Shown: in pieces, positions 8,527 to 17,320 of the stretch | How the letters are laid out: every line of letters starts with the position of its first letter | Numbering within the stretch: the stretch's first letter is position 1 | Assembly (NCBI RefSeq): GCF_900069005.2 | Contig: NZ_LN831279.1 | Location: 3,433,886-3,468,484, forward strand | DNA length: 34,599 bases | Direction of reading: 5' to 3' | From: Paenibacillus sp. GM2 | GTDB taxonomy: Bacteria; Bacillota; Bacilli; Paenibacillales; Paenibacillaceae | Notes under the pieces: generated by a model | Database searches by the model: none | What the model saw: the letters and a program-made list of their open reading frames with translations, nothing else | What the model was told of the DNA's origin: nothing | Made by a program: the position numbers and the translations under genes

Positions 8527-10815
8527 TCACACCCCATCCCGTTTCCAATCCCGTAAATATCGCCTCAAGTATTGACCCGTGTGCGATGCTTCGCAATGAG
8601 TGATATGCTGCGGCTCTCCTGTATAGACGATCGCTCCGCCCTCTTGCCCTGCCCCAGGACCCAGATCAATGATCCAATCCGCCTGCGTCATCCAGTCCAG
8701 GTTATGCTCAATCACTATAACGGTGCTGCCTTGGTCCACCAGCCCCTCTACCGTTGCCAGCAGCTGCCGGATATCCGACATATGAAGCCCTGTCGTGGGC
8801 TCGTCAAGCACATAGACCTCACTGCGGCGCTCCATTTCCTTGGCCAGCTTAACCCGCTGCAGTTCTCCCCCGGATAATGTACTTAAGGGCTGGCCCAGCG
8901 ACATATAACCAACGCCAGCCGATTGCAGGCGCGCCAGTATTTGCAGAATATGCTTCTCCGTAAAAAATTCGCCAGCTTCGTCCACCGATAGCTCCAGCAC
9001 ATCGCTCATATTTTTATTGCGCCAAAGAAACGATAGGACCTCCTTGCTAAATCTACGTCCCTCACAGGCTTCACATACGATTTCAATAGAGTCCATAAAA
9101 GCCAAATCAGTGCTTACCCTTCCCGTTCCTTTGCACTCCGGGCACGCCCCGCGCGAATTGAAGCTGAACATGGACGGCTCTGCCTGATTATTAGCCGCGA
9201 ATAGATTCCGAATCAGATCGAACATGCCGGTAAAAGTAGCGATATTGGAACGATTCGAAGCGTGGACGGGCTCCTGGTCGATATAAACCGCCTTCGGGAC
9301 GATACTTCTGAGCACCTGATTCACTAGCGTGCTTTTGCCTGATCCGGCTACTCCCGTGATCACGGTCATCACTCCCTTAGGAATATCTACAGACACGTTC
9401 TTCAAGTTGTGCAGGCTGGCATTGCGGACGGGCAACCAGCCGACAGGATTCCTTAAAATCTGTTTAAAGGCAGGCCTATCATTTAAAAAAGTTCCTGTTA
9501 ACGTGCCCGACCTCAGCAAACCTGGAAGATCACCTTCATATACCACCTGCCCACCTTGTGCTCCCGCCTTTGGCCCCATTTCGATCACATGCTCAGCGAT
9601 TGCAATGACATTTGGATCATGCTCGACGATGACAAGGGTATTGCCCTTGTCTCTTAATCGCTTAAGCAGCGTATTGATCCGATCGATGTCATGAGGATGC
9701 AAGCCGATGCTCGGCTCATCGAAAATATACACCAGGTCGCTTAAGCTGCTCCCCAGCTGCCGTACCATTTTGATCCGCTGCGATTCGCCGCCCGATAAAG
9801 TGGCGGTTTCCCGGTTCAAGGTCAAATATCCAAGGCCGATGGACAGCATCTGCTGCAGCCGAAGTGTAATGGCTTCGACCATAGTCGCCGCTGCCGGAGC
9901 TTGAATCGTAGGCATAAACTCAATCAGCTCGCTAACCTGCATCCCCGTACACTCGGCGATGTTCTTCCCGTTGATTCGGCTGGCAAGAACCTCGGCATTC
10001 AGCCTTGTTCCTTGGCATTCCGGACATACAGCTTGTCTCACCACACGCTTAATCTCTTCTTTATACAGCTTGGAGTCCCTGGAGTCCTTGCTCAAAAAGC
10101 TGCGGGTAATACGGGGAATCACTCCCTCATACAACGAGGTTGTCGGCCAGCCTTCTGTCGGATGAGGAGGTTTAAAGCCTGATTTATACAGCAGTGTATC
10201 CCACTCTTCTTCTGTAAAATCCTTCAGCTTCTTATCATTGTCGAACAGACCCGTACAGACGTACCGCTTCCAGCGGAAATCACCGGGCCGGAAGGTTGGA
10301 AAACAGATCGCTCCTTCGTTTAATGATTTTTCCCGGTCGATCAGCTGCTGCGTATCAATTTCCTTTGCGATGCCCAGCCCCTCACATCTCGGGCACATCC
10401 CCCGCGGATTGTTAAAGGAGAAAACCTCAGCTTCCCCGATATAAGGCTGGCCAATCCGAGAGAATAGTAGGCGAAGCAAGGAGTAAATATCCGTGATGGT
10501 GCCTACCGTTGATCTTGAGTTTCCGCCAATGCGCTTCTGGTTGATGATGATGGCAACCGGGAGGTTCTCAATCGCATCCGCATTCGGTTGTCCGTAATGA
10601 GGCAGCCGATGGCGAATAAAGCTCGAATAAGTCTCATTTAGCTGACGCTGCGATTCCGCGGCAATGGTATCGAATACGAGCGCTGACTTCCCTGAGCCGG
10701 AGACGCCGGCAAATACGGTGATCTGCTTCTTAGGAATGTCTACACTGATATGCTTCAAATTTTTCTCACGTGCTCCAATAACTTTGATCTTGTCATTCAT
10801 CCTTGTCTTTGGCAT
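8527..10815 (-). CDS. UvrA-like ABC ATPase (short class-2 UvrA / DrrC type)
   Basis: This 762-residue tandem ABC ATPase is of the excinuclease UvrA family. Walker A motifs are GVSGSGKS (37-44) and GVAGSGKS (488-495). Signature motifs are LSGGESQR (about 340) and LSGGELQR in the second half. Zinc-module cysteines appear as CPRCEGLG, CPECQGTR, CPECKGTG and CEACEGRR. At about 760 residues it is some 180-200 shorter than canonical UvrA, which fits class-2 UvrAs such as DrrC and UvrA2 that lack the UvrB-binding region. Those proteins are linked to tolerance of DNA-intercalating drugs, so self-protection is more likely than housekeeping repair (inference). The ATG at 10815 is chosen because GGAGGG precedes it at good spacing; an upstream in-frame start at 10905 lacks one. 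It is divergent from a WYL regulator, with a palindrome between them. Confidence 0.9.
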   Translation of the reverse strand: MPKTRMNDKIKVIGAREKNLKHISVDIPKKQITVFAGVSGSGKSALVFDTIAAESQRQLNETYSSFIRHRLPHYGQPNADAIENLPVAIIINQKRIGGNSRSTVGTITDIYSLLRLLFSRIGQPYIGEAEVFSFNNPRGMCPRCEGLGIAKEIDTQQLIDREKSLNEGAICFPTFRPGDFRWKRYVCTGLFDNDKKLKDFTEEEWDTLLYKSGFKPPHPTEGWPTTSLYEGVIPRITRSFLSKDSRDSKLYKEEIKRVVRQAVCPECQGTRLNAEVLASRINGKNIAECTGMQVSELIEFMPTIQAPAAATMVEAITLRLQQMLSIGLGYLTLNRETATLSGGESQRIKMVRQLGSSLSDLVYIFDEPSIGLHPHDIDRINTLLKRLRDKGNTLVIVEHDPNVIAIAEHVIEMGPKAGAQGGQVVYEGDLPGLLRSGTLTGTFLNDRPAFKQILRNPVGWLPVRNASLHNLKNVSVDIPKGVMTVITGVAGSGKSTLVNQVLRSIVPKAVYIDQEPVHASNRSNIATFTGMFDLIRNLFAANNQAEPSMFSFNSRGACPECKGTGRVSTDLAFMDSIEIVCEACEGRRFSKEVLSFLWRNKNMSDVLELSVDEAGEFFTEKHILQILARLQSAGVGYMSLGQPLSTLSGGELQRVKLAKEMERRSEVYVLDEPTTGLHMSDIRQLLATVEGLVDQGSTVIVIEHNLDWMTQADWIIDLGPGAGQEGGAIVYTGEPQHITHCEASHTGQYLRRYLRDWKRDGV

Positions 10816-10880
10816 GTGGTATTGCCCTCCTTTTGCAGGCTTTTTGTCTGTCTGTAAGGAATAGCATATACTCTTAACAT

Positions 10881-10893
10881 GACAACTCTTGTC
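10881..10893. promoter_or_regulatory. Palindrome in the uvrA-like / WYL-regulator intergenic region
   Basis: GACAA-CTC-TTGTC at 10881-10893 is a perfect 5-bp dyad around a 3-base centre, in the 110-base gap between the divergent genes. Read on the minus strand, its TTGTC half overlaps TTGTCA, a possible -35 box for the uvrA-like gene. It is therefore a plausible operator for the adjacent WYL regulator, although so short a dyad could be chance. Confidence 0.4.
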
Positions 10894-10925
10894 TTGTTTA
10901 AGCAAATTACTAATTGGGGGAAATC

Positions 10926-11873
10926 ATGTCTAAGACTAAGCTGCTGTTTGACCTGATTATGTACGTAAATTCCCGACGAAGCTTTACGGCCCAGGAGGTC
11001 GCCGATGAGTTTGGCGTTTCCGTCCGTACCGCGCATCGCTATTTAATGGAGATCAGCGAAATGGGCGTACCCATATACACGGAACAAGGGCGCAACGGAG
11101 GGTATCGTACCCTTAAAACCCGAGTGCTTCCGCCGGTTTTATTCGATGAGAACGAAGCCCTGTCCATCTTTTTCGCCTTCCGTTCGCTGGCGTTCTATGA
11201 GTCGCTGCCCTTTGACACAGATATCGAATCGGCTTCAAGAAAGCTGCTTGCAGCGCTGCCGGAAGATACGGGGAAGAAGATCAACCAACTGGAGACGGTA
11301 CTATCCTTTTGGAATCCGAAGCGAGGCCTGACCGCCCCTTATTTAAAAGAGCTGATCGAAGCCGCTGCGGAGAACCGGATCATCACGATAACGTACCAGT
11401 CCAAGAGCGGCGATAAAGAGAGAAATGTGGCGCCCATCGGGGTTTATACGAATGACGGATTATGGTATATGCCTGCTTATGATATGGACAGCGCTAGAAT
11501 TCAGCTGTTTCGAGTGGATCGTATTTTGTCATTAACAGTTAAGGAGGACAAGTATAAGGTGGGAACGGAACTAAGGGAATGGCTGCAAAGTTATGCCATC
11601 TCCTCCCCCGTCCGTCTGGTGGTGGAATTAACCCGGGAGGGACTACGGAGAAGCCGCAGCAAACCCTGGTATGAGCCTATCTTGCTCGAAGAGGAACGCG
11701 AGGATGGAATCCTCGGACTGATCGACACGGTGATCGACCACAACGAAATCCCATTCACCGCTGAATTTTTTGCCCAGTTGGGGAAGGAAGCACGGGTCAT
11801 CGAACCGCAGGAAATCATCGGCCATATTCGTTGCCATGCGGAGGCGCTGTTGGCGCATTATCAGAAGGGATGA
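10926..11873 (+). CDS. HTH (DeoR/HTH_11-type) and WYL-domain transcriptional regulator
   Basis: A 315-residue YafY-type regulator. The N-terminal winged helix-turn-helix reads FTAQEVADEFGVSVRTAHRY followed by LMEISEMGVPIYTEQGRNGG. The WYL ligand-sensing domain spans about residues 135-210, with ITITYQSKSGDKERNVAPIG, LWYMPAYDMDSARIQLFRVD and RILSL. A C-terminal WCX-like extension follows. The start is the ATG at 10926 with GGGGG 5 bases upstream; a TTG at 10914 is in frame but lacks a spaced ribosome site. WYL regulators respond to nucleic acids or small ligands in several DNA-damage and phage-defence settings. Here the divergent neighbour is a UvrA-like drug/DNA-damage ATPase, so it probably controls that gene. 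No terminator is evident after it. Confidence 0.9.
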   Translation: MSKTKLLFDLIMYVNSRRSFTAQEVADEFGVSVRTAHRYLMEISEMGVPIYTEQGRNGGYRTLKTRVLPPVLFDENEALSIFFAFRSLAFYESLPFDTDIESASRKLLAALPEDTGKKINQLETVLSFWNPKRGLTAPYLKELIEAAAENRIITITYQSKSGDKERNVAPIGVYTNDGLWYMPAYDMDSARIQLFRVDRILSLTVKEDKYKVGTELREWLQSYAISSPVRLVVELTREGLRRSRSKPWYEPILLEEEREDGILGLIDTVIDHNEIPFTAEFFAQLGKEARVIEPQEIIGHIRCHAEALLAHYQKG

Positions 11874-12042
11874 AGTTTCGGTCTGCCCCGCAGGTGGGTG
11901 CTGCACATCCCCGGTTCGATAGATTGTTTAGCCCAAATACTCGCTGCTGCTTTTAGGGCATTTGCATAGGATGCTAAAACATAGGATTCCTGCATATAGA
12001 TTCCCTTCACGATTCGAACAGCTCTGAGCAACTCTAAAATCC

Positions 12043-12813
12043 CTAGTTCCATACTTTCTGCAAATACTTCCGATACAGCCCGTCCAGAAGCTCCGTTGGA
12101 TCTTCGTGATCAACTTGCACGGATTGCGCGAATTCTGACATATGCTCAATCTCTCGTGCAACAAATTCGTTGATGACATCAACACGCTGCTCCAGATTGA
12201 GTTCTTCTCCAGCAAGTTTCCTACTCAATAAATCCTCAATAGCTGCCCTTAGCTCCGGCTCCGTCACCAGGTCTCGAATCAGCTCCTGGAACAGGATCGG
12301 CGGACTGGTATTATATTTCTCAATCCATTGGCAAGCAAGAATCGGTCTAAGCACGTAGAAATATTTCTTAATCTTCACCTGTTCTCCCTGCAAATATTCC
12401 CGGAAGTTCCCCTTCGCCATATGCAAGTAGTGATAGACCGAAGCCTGAGGGGAGAAGATACGCTCTCTTAACGCAAGCATCTCTTCTTTGAATCCATAGG
12501 CCTCATAGTATTGAATATCCGATACAAGCCATTCCAGAAGGGCCGGGTTCGATTTGCGAAACAGCTTCAACGCTTTTCTGATGTCCCAGCCATTGATGTC
12601 CAGCTGCTCATTAATCGGAAGCTCAATGACATCCCGTTTCTCATCAATGGACAAATACCACTCCGGCCGATGAATATAGACGAACCGCACATCATAATCA
12701 CTATCCTGCGACGGAAATCCCCAAGCCCGGCTGCCCGATTCCACGGCAAACAAAATCTTGACTTGGTGCTCCTGCTCGATTTTCAAAATTTCTTCCACAA
12801 TGATCTGCCTCAA
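12043..12813 (-). CDS. Predicted nucleotidyltransferase, YcgL type (DNA polymerase beta superfamily)
   Basis: This 256-residue protein has the nucleotidyltransferase signature VESGSRAWGFPSQDSDYDVR near residue 20, with the GS motif and the metal-binding Asp pair. It resembles the COG3541 (YcgL) family, whose cellular substrate is not established. The rest is helical and charged (PEWYLSIDEKRDVIE, LMERxA-like helices), without membrane segments. The preferred start is TTG at 12811-12813 because GGAGG lies 7 bases upstream on the minus strand; an in-frame ATG at 12834 overlaps no ribosome site. It is separated by 99 bases from the SMI1 gene upstream on the same strand. About 170 bases after its stop hold no supported gene. 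Confidence 0.8.
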   Translation of the reverse strand: MRQIIVEEILKIEQEHQVKILFAVESGSRAWGFPSQDSDYDVRFVYIHRPEWYLSIDEKRDVIELPINEQLDINGWDIRKALKLFRKSNPALLEWLVSDIQYYEAYGFKEEMLALRERIFSPQASVYHYLHMAKGNFREYLQGEQVKIKKYFYVLRPILACQWIEKYNTSPPILFQELIRDLVTEPELRAAIEDLLSRKLAGEELNLEQRVDVINEFVAREIEHMSEFAQSVQVDHEDPTELLDGLYRKYLQKVWN

Positions 12814-12912
12814 GCAACCGCCTCCTCTGTACACCTACGAATATAGGAATTTCTAACTTCATCGGGAATGAATCTCCAGTAATTAGCTGCCATCGACAAC
12901 AGCTGAGCCGGT

Positions 12913-13914
12913 TTAATACTCGATTTCATCCATCAGACTTAAATTTCGGTTTGATTCGCGCAGCAAACCTGTAAAGGAATCGGCAACATAATAGACAAAA
13001 TCGGGGTCATGCACATAACTGATAATCTGCCCGTATGTGCCTTGATCGGAAGGATCCAGGTCAAGCATTAAATATAGAGAGCCGCCGGCCATCGTGGCAA
13101 ACGGAAACCATTTTCTATAAAATAAATAAGGCTTAATTTCCGGGGCCAGCTCCCGAATCTCTTCTTCGGAATAATACTGCGTGAGCAGCTCATCCCGTTC
13201 GCAGAAATAGCCCTTGGTCTTTTCCATTTCAGCCAGGGACATGATGTAGTAGGGGACACACTCTTCCGCCTCGGCATCCCCTGGATACAAAATGTGAAAG
13301 GCATATCCGCTGCCGTCCTTGCGGCGATAGAAGCTGCGGAAGTCCTCAGGCAGAAGCACATTGAATTCCCTCTCGAACGCAGCCAAACTCTCTTCGCTGG
13401 CTCCTGCCAGCTCTTTATACTCGCCATGCAGCTCTTGGATTTCAGCGTCTGCCACTTTCTCCTGAAGCAAATGATCCAGCTCTGCTATCAGCGGTTCAAG
13501 CTGCTCTGAGACATATTCGCGATAACCCCAAAACGCTTCTTCCTCGCCCCCGTTATCCAGCAAAATCATAACGGCATAGGAGATCATATCCAGCCAATTC
13601 TCCATACGTTCAACTTGCTCTTCTGTCATCAAACCATTCGAACGCAGCATCCCATTCGGTTCTACCGCCCAGGCGCGCCCGAGCTTGCACAGGGTCCACA
13701 AGCATGATACGACCTCACGGTCCAACGCAGGCTCCCCCAGCTTGGCGGCGAGCGCGCGAATAACAGCCATTATTTCATGCAGATTTTCTTCCTTCAGCTC
13801 ACCCTGGAACGGTCGAAGACTGCCCAGAAACCCATGCTCTGCTTGCGGCAAATGCACATCCTCATGCGCATAAGCGTGGCATTTCAGCAGATGAATGGCC
13901 TTTGAGATATCCAT
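12913..13914 (-). CDS. SMI1/KNR4-family protein
   Basis: A 333-residue cytosolic protein. The N-terminal half (residues 1-170) is helical and unassigned. Residues about 185-310 match the SMI1/KNR4 (SUKH) fold, with LAAFEREFNVLLPEDFRSFY, then RRKDGSGYAF, YYIMSLAEMEKTKGYF, FPFATMAGGSLYLMLDLDPS and a terminal DSFTGLL. SUKH proteins are frequent immunity proteins of contact-dependent or polymorphic toxins, but also occur alone as housekeeping proteins. No toxin is seen next to this one. The ATG at 13914 has GGAGGG at 7-8 bases. The gene lies 32 bases downstream of a large membrane protein gene on the same strand, so the two may form an operon. Confidence 0.8.
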   Translation of the reverse strand: MDISKAIHLLKCHAYAHEDVHLPQAEHGFLGSLRPFQGELKEENLHEIMAVIRALAAKLGEPALDREVVSCLWTLCKLGRAWAVEPNGMLRSNGLMTEEQVERMENWLDMISYAVMILLDNGGEEEAFWGYREYVSEQLEPLIAELDHLLQEKVADAEIQELHGEYKELAGASEESLAAFEREFNVLLPEDFRSFYRRKDGSGYAFHILYPGDAEAEECVPYYIMSLAEMEKTKGYFCERDELLTQYYSEEEIRELAPEIKPYLFYRKWFPFATMAGGSLYLMLDLDPSDQGTYGQIISYVHDPDFVYYVADSFTGLLRESNRNLSLMDEIEY

Positions 13915-13946
13915 GTTTATTCCCTCCAGTCTTATACAACAGGACT

Positions 13947-16211
13947 TTAATTCCCCGCATAATTCACAATAACGGCTTCACGCGAACGTTCGTCATAGGC
14001 GATCCATAGCTCATCCCCAACTTCGACCCCATGCACGGGTTCAATCGATTGTTCGATCCGATATTCCTCATCTCCTCGTTGGACCGTAATGCGTGCTAAA
14101 GGACGGTCTCCGGTCGTACCGGCAAATTCAACGGAGGTCACCTTCCCGCCTCCTTGTCTGCCTTGAAGCAGACGCGCTTCTCGATCAAGCTCCTCTTTTC
14201 TCGCAGATACCTGGATGATAGAGCCAACCTGTACACTAAGCCCGCGAGGTACGAACTCGCTGTTCACCTTGCGAATCCGCTCCTGTCCATGACTGATCAG
14301 CACCTCAAGCACCATTAGCTGCCGATCCTGGATCGTAACCCCGCATGGCTGTATACGTGTAATCTCTCCTTGAAGTGTAAGCCTCTCCGCCATGCTCTGA
14401 GCCCGTGCCGATAAGCTTCCATATTCGAGCAGACGGGTCTGCCCTCCGATCTGGACAAGCGTTGCTCTCTCCCCAATCCGGTATTCGAACCCTATCGCCT
14501 GTACGACAGGAATGGAATAGGTATGGCCTGCAGCTTCAAAATGAAGCATCAGCGCACTTCCCCGCTGCGCTTTTCCCATAAAATCGATCTTAGTCAGCAC
14601 TGCTCCTTCAATCGTCTTCGGCTTCACATGTTCCGCTACATCCGACGTATTAACAATCATAGCCTTGTTCTTGCTGCGATTATAACTAATCAGGATCTGG
14701 TCTCCAACCTGTATACGGTCCAGATGTGAAATGACCTTCTTAATCGCAATTTCCTTCGTCTGGCCTTCATCCAGGAAACGTACCATGAAGCGAACTTGTG
14801 GTTGATTATTAATATATGTCCCTGTCTCCGCCATTTGCATAACCGTTCCCGTAAGGGTAATCCCCTGCTCCAGCCCTCGTCTCAGCTTTGCTTGAAATAT
14901 CACCGGTATAATGATCATTAACCCGTACATAACTATCGGAATGATGATCCAGAGGATCCAATTAATAATTAGGCCGTCTCCTTGCTTGACATACTCTATA
15001 AAGGTTTGGAAGGATCTATGGTTTTCTTCCTTATGAAGCTGCCATTGCTGAACCTTCTCTTGGGAGAGAAGCCCAAACGTTCCCTCACGCACATTCATCC
15101 ATGCGGTAGAAGCCGACGCGTTGGAGTAATATAGCGTGTCATCCCCGGCGTCCTTATAGAAATGCAGCTTCGTTTCGCTCAGATTGTCATAAGTCAGCAT
15201 GGACACGATCGCCGATACATCTGTAAATTGCTTCGTTTTTTCATTGTATAAGTATCCGAGCATATGCCCTTCTGCCTCATCCTTCGTGTTGGAGCCAGCA
15301 ATCAAAGTCTCCTCATCGTTCAGCAGATACAGCTTCACCTGGTACACCGGCATCGGAGTTGGCAGTACAGTGCCCTCTTTTTTTGCTGCCGCATTATAAT
15401 ACCGGACTTGTTCGGGATATTCGGAATCCACTTTAAGCAGACTAGTCTGGTCCCGGTTCACCTGCTTTGCAAATTGGTAAGCGGCATGGTCCTCGGCTTC
15501 AAACGAGCCCTCTTCATCCTTTCTGATATAGGTAAGCGGAAGCCCCTGATCATTCAGCACCCCGCTTACATATGCCGTCCGGTCATCATGAAGATCCACC
15601 TCGAATATTGGCATAACGGCACCGCTCTCGAAGCTCCCGTGAACCGGCCGTATATATGTAGGTCTGGAGGGCAGCAGCTGGTTACTGTTCAATTCAACCT
15701 TCTGCAACTTCCCCTGGTTAACCTCAGCAATATAGGGAGCACTACCCCCATCTGTCCCCAGGACTATGACTTTGCCCCGCCAGGAGAACACATTATTGCT
15801 TACAAATCCAGTGTACTCCAGCGTTCCTTGCGCCAGTTCCTGCACGCCGCCTTCAGAATCGATCATATTTACTTCTAGCCGGTCTTCCGGATTATTCGTC
15901 ACCAGAATCAAGCGGCCATTTTGATAGGCGGACAGGATCTGACTATGTATATTAGAATAGAGGGGCATCTCCTTAATAAGCTTCTCTGTCTTCACATCGT
16001 AAAGCTCACCTTTCAGTCCGCTGTCTTCATCTCGCGCAATCCCCAGAACTTTATTGCCACGGTCTAAAAAGAACAACTCCCGTTCGGATGTAAGCTCCCT
16101 ATTCAAGTTAGCCTCAAGTTGATCCGTGTAATCCCTCCAGACCATAATACTTAAAATAATGGCCGGAATAAAAAACACCAGATTAAACAACAGCGAAATT
16201 CTTCTCTTCAT
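13947..16211 (-). CDS. Large membrane protein with extracytoplasmic sensor-like and cytoplasmic beta-rich domains
   Basis: I do not recognise a named family for this 754-residue protein. Residues about 7-25 (LLFNLVFFIPAIILSIMVW) are a membrane anchor. Residues about 26-410 should be outside the cell and show recurrent short beta motifs that could form a propeller. A second hydrophobic segment at about 415-445 (IINWILWIIIPIVMYGLMII) returns the chain to the cytoplasm. The C-terminal 300 residues contain three related beta-barrel-like units of the pattern G-x-V/I ... V-x-V-GD-x-I/L-x-I-x-Y-x-x-x-x-x-A-x-I-V-N. Examples are IQVGDQILISYNRSKNKAMI and VEVGDELWIAYDERSREAVI, reminiscent of DUF3592-like domains. 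The ATG at 16211 has AGGAGGG upstream. It may be co-transcribed with the SMI1 gene. Confidence 0.7.
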   Translation of the reverse strand: MKRRISLLFNLVFFIPAIILSIMVWRDYTDQLEANLNRELTSERELFFLDRGNKVLGIARDEDSGLKGELYDVKTEKLIKEMPLYSNIHSQILSAYQNGRLILVTNNPEDRLEVNMIDSEGGVQELAQGTLEYTGFVSNNVFSWRGKVIVLGTDGGSAPYIAEVNQGKLQKVELNSNQLLPSRPTYIRPVHGSFESGAVMPIFEVDLHDDRTAYVSGVLNDQGLPLTYIRKDEEGSFEAEDHAAYQFAKQVNRDQTSLLKVDSEYPEQVRYYNAAAKKEGTVLPTPMPVYQVKLYLLNDEETLIAGSNTKDEAEGHMLGYLYNEKTKQFTDVSAIVSMLTYDNLSETKLHFYKDAGDDTLYYSNASASTAWMNVREGTFGLLSQEKVQQWQLHKEENHRSFQTFIEYVKQGDGLIINWILWIIIPIVMYGLMIIIPVIFQAKLRRGLEQGITLTGTVMQMAETGTYINNQPQVRFMVRFLDEGQTKEIAIKKVISHLDRIQVGDQILISYNRSKNKAMIVNTSDVAEHVKPKTIEGAVLTKIDFMGKAQRGSALMLHFEAAGHTYSIPVVQAIGFEYRIGERATLVQIGGQTRLLEYGSLSARAQSMAERLTLQGEITRIQPCGVTIQDRQLMVLEVLISHGQERIRKVNSEFVPRGLSVQVGSIIQVSARKEELDREARLLQGRQGGGKVTSVEFAGTTGDRPLARITVQRGDEEYRIEQSIEPVHGVEVGDELWIAYDERSREAVIVNYAGN

Positions 16212-16287
16212 TCAATCCCTCCTATCTCTCTATATAGAAACCTTCCTTTTATAGGCATATTTATTATATCATAGCAGAATAGCCTCA

Positions 16288-16338
16288 CCCCTGTTATGGG
16301 GCGCAGGTAGTAAAATGCTAACAGGGGGGGATCAATTG
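16288..16338 (+). promoter_or_regulatory. Inverted repeat that can sequester the ribosome binding site of the first MerR gene
   Basis: CCCCTGTTA (16288-16296) is the exact reverse complement of TAACAGGGG (16319-16327). The right arm is part of the Shine-Dalgarno tract AGGGGGGG in front of the TTG start at 16336. If both are in the transcript, pairing would hide the ribosome site. The left arm also begins a smaller dyad, CCCC-TGTTAT-GGGG (16288-16301), which could instead be a MerR operator. Confidence 0.45.
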
Positions 16339-17280
16339 GATAAGACATATTCCATCGGGGAAGCCGCAAAAATGACCGGAACCACTATCAAAACCGTCCG
16401 TTACTATGACAAGGTCGGACTGCTTAGACCCACAGAATATACGGAGGGCGGACATCGGTTGTACACGTCTTCCGATCTATGGCGGTTGGAGCTAATTACA
16501 ACCCTGCGCTACCTGGATTTCGGGATCGATGAGATTAAAGAGATGCTTTCTGGCGAAATACCGCTGGACAAAGCACTCGACTGGCAGATTGAATCTATAG
16601 AGACACAAATGAGTACACTTTCAAATATGTTATCCATTCTGCGACAGGCGAAGGAGCAGGAAGAGGCTTCCTTGCAATATATTTATGATCTGGTGACCAC
16701 GCGAGCCGTCAACACAGAGAAACGCCAGCAATTTATCCTTGAAAAAGTAGAAGAGTCCCAATTTTTAGAGGGCATTCCGGCGGAATGGAGAGACTCATTT
16801 CTGTATAACTTTAACAAACACATTATCAATCAAACGAAAATATCGGCCAAACAAACGATTGCTTGGCATGAATTGCAGGAGCTCCTGAACGATCCTCAGT
16901 TTATAGCCGACCTTAAAAACGATGAATTTCTATTCTTCAACATGGTCCATCGGCCTCATTATGATGCAGCAAGATGGGTCAAAAAACTTGAGGAAATTCA
17001 CAACCGGTTAAATACGGCTTTGATGCAAAAGCAATCTGCCGAAAGTCCTTACGTTCAAAAGATTGTCGAGGACACGGCCATGCTGTATGCGAGCTCTGGA
17101 CAATCCGTGAGCCAGGAGGATTTTTTTCGCTACTTTGCCGAATATTCGCAGCATCCGAGAACAGAACGAATCGAACGGTTCAACACGCTATGTTCTACTT
17201 TGAGCCCCAAATACCGCTTGTTCGCTAAAGGAAATGAGTTATTGCTGCAAGGCATACAATGGAAACTCAAGCAGCTGTAA
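16336..17280 (+). CDS. MerR-family regulator with long C-terminal domain (copy 1)
   Basis: A 314-residue regulator. The N-terminal MerR winged helix reads YSIGEAAKMTGTTIKTVRYY, DKVGLLRPTEYTEGGHRLYT and then a dimerisation helix. The remaining 200 residues are helical and unassigned, so this is much longer than a metal-sensing MerR and fits a ligand-binding type. The TTG at 16336 is chosen over the ATG at 16315 because AGGGGGGG lies 5 bases upstream. The paralogue at 18964 also starts with TTG-GAC-AAG at the same place in the protein. It converges on the esterase gene at 17311, with which it forms one copy of a duplicated module. The C-terminal YRLFAKGNELLLQGIQWKL is shared with the paralogue. 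Confidence 0.88.
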   Translation: MDKTYSIGEAAKMTGTTIKTVRYYDKVGLLRPTEYTEGGHRLYTSSDLWRLELITTLRYLDFGIDEIKEMLSGEIPLDKALDWQIESIETQMSTLSNMLSILRQAKEQEEASLQYIYDLVTTRAVNTEKRQQFILEKVEESQFLEGIPAEWRDSFLYNFNKHIINQTKISAKQTIAWHELQELLNDPQFIADLKNDEFLFFNMVHRPHYDAARWVKKLEEIHNRLNTALMQKQSAESPYVQKIVEDTAMLYASSGQSVSQEDFFRYFAEYSQHPRTERIERFNTLCSTLSPKYRLFAKGNELLLQGIQWKLKQL

Positions 17281-17288
17281 TCAACAAA

Positions 17289-17320
17289 GAAAGCTGAGGG
17301 CAAATTGCCCTCAGCCTTTC
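17289..17320. terminator. Bidirectional terminator between MerR copy 1 and esterase copy 1
   Basis: GAAAG-CTGAGGGCAA (17289-17303) pairs with TTGCCCTCAG-C-CTTTC (17305-17320), leaving one bulged C. The right arm runs into the last codons of the esterase (stop at 17311-17313). It serves convergent genes. The minus-strand exit reads CTTTCTTTGTTG, a modest U-tract. Confidence 0.7.

Noticed and set aside
8459..8596. Longer N-terminus for the 115-residue unknown protein
   Set aside because: It would overlap the end of the uvrA-like gene, and the extra residues look non-protein-like. The internal ATG has an upstream GGAGGA.
11861..12052. Minus-strand 63-codon frame after the nucleotidyltransferase gene
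   Set aside because: No ribosome site at useful distance, overlaps both neighbours' ends, and no recognisable motif. Kept as unproven.
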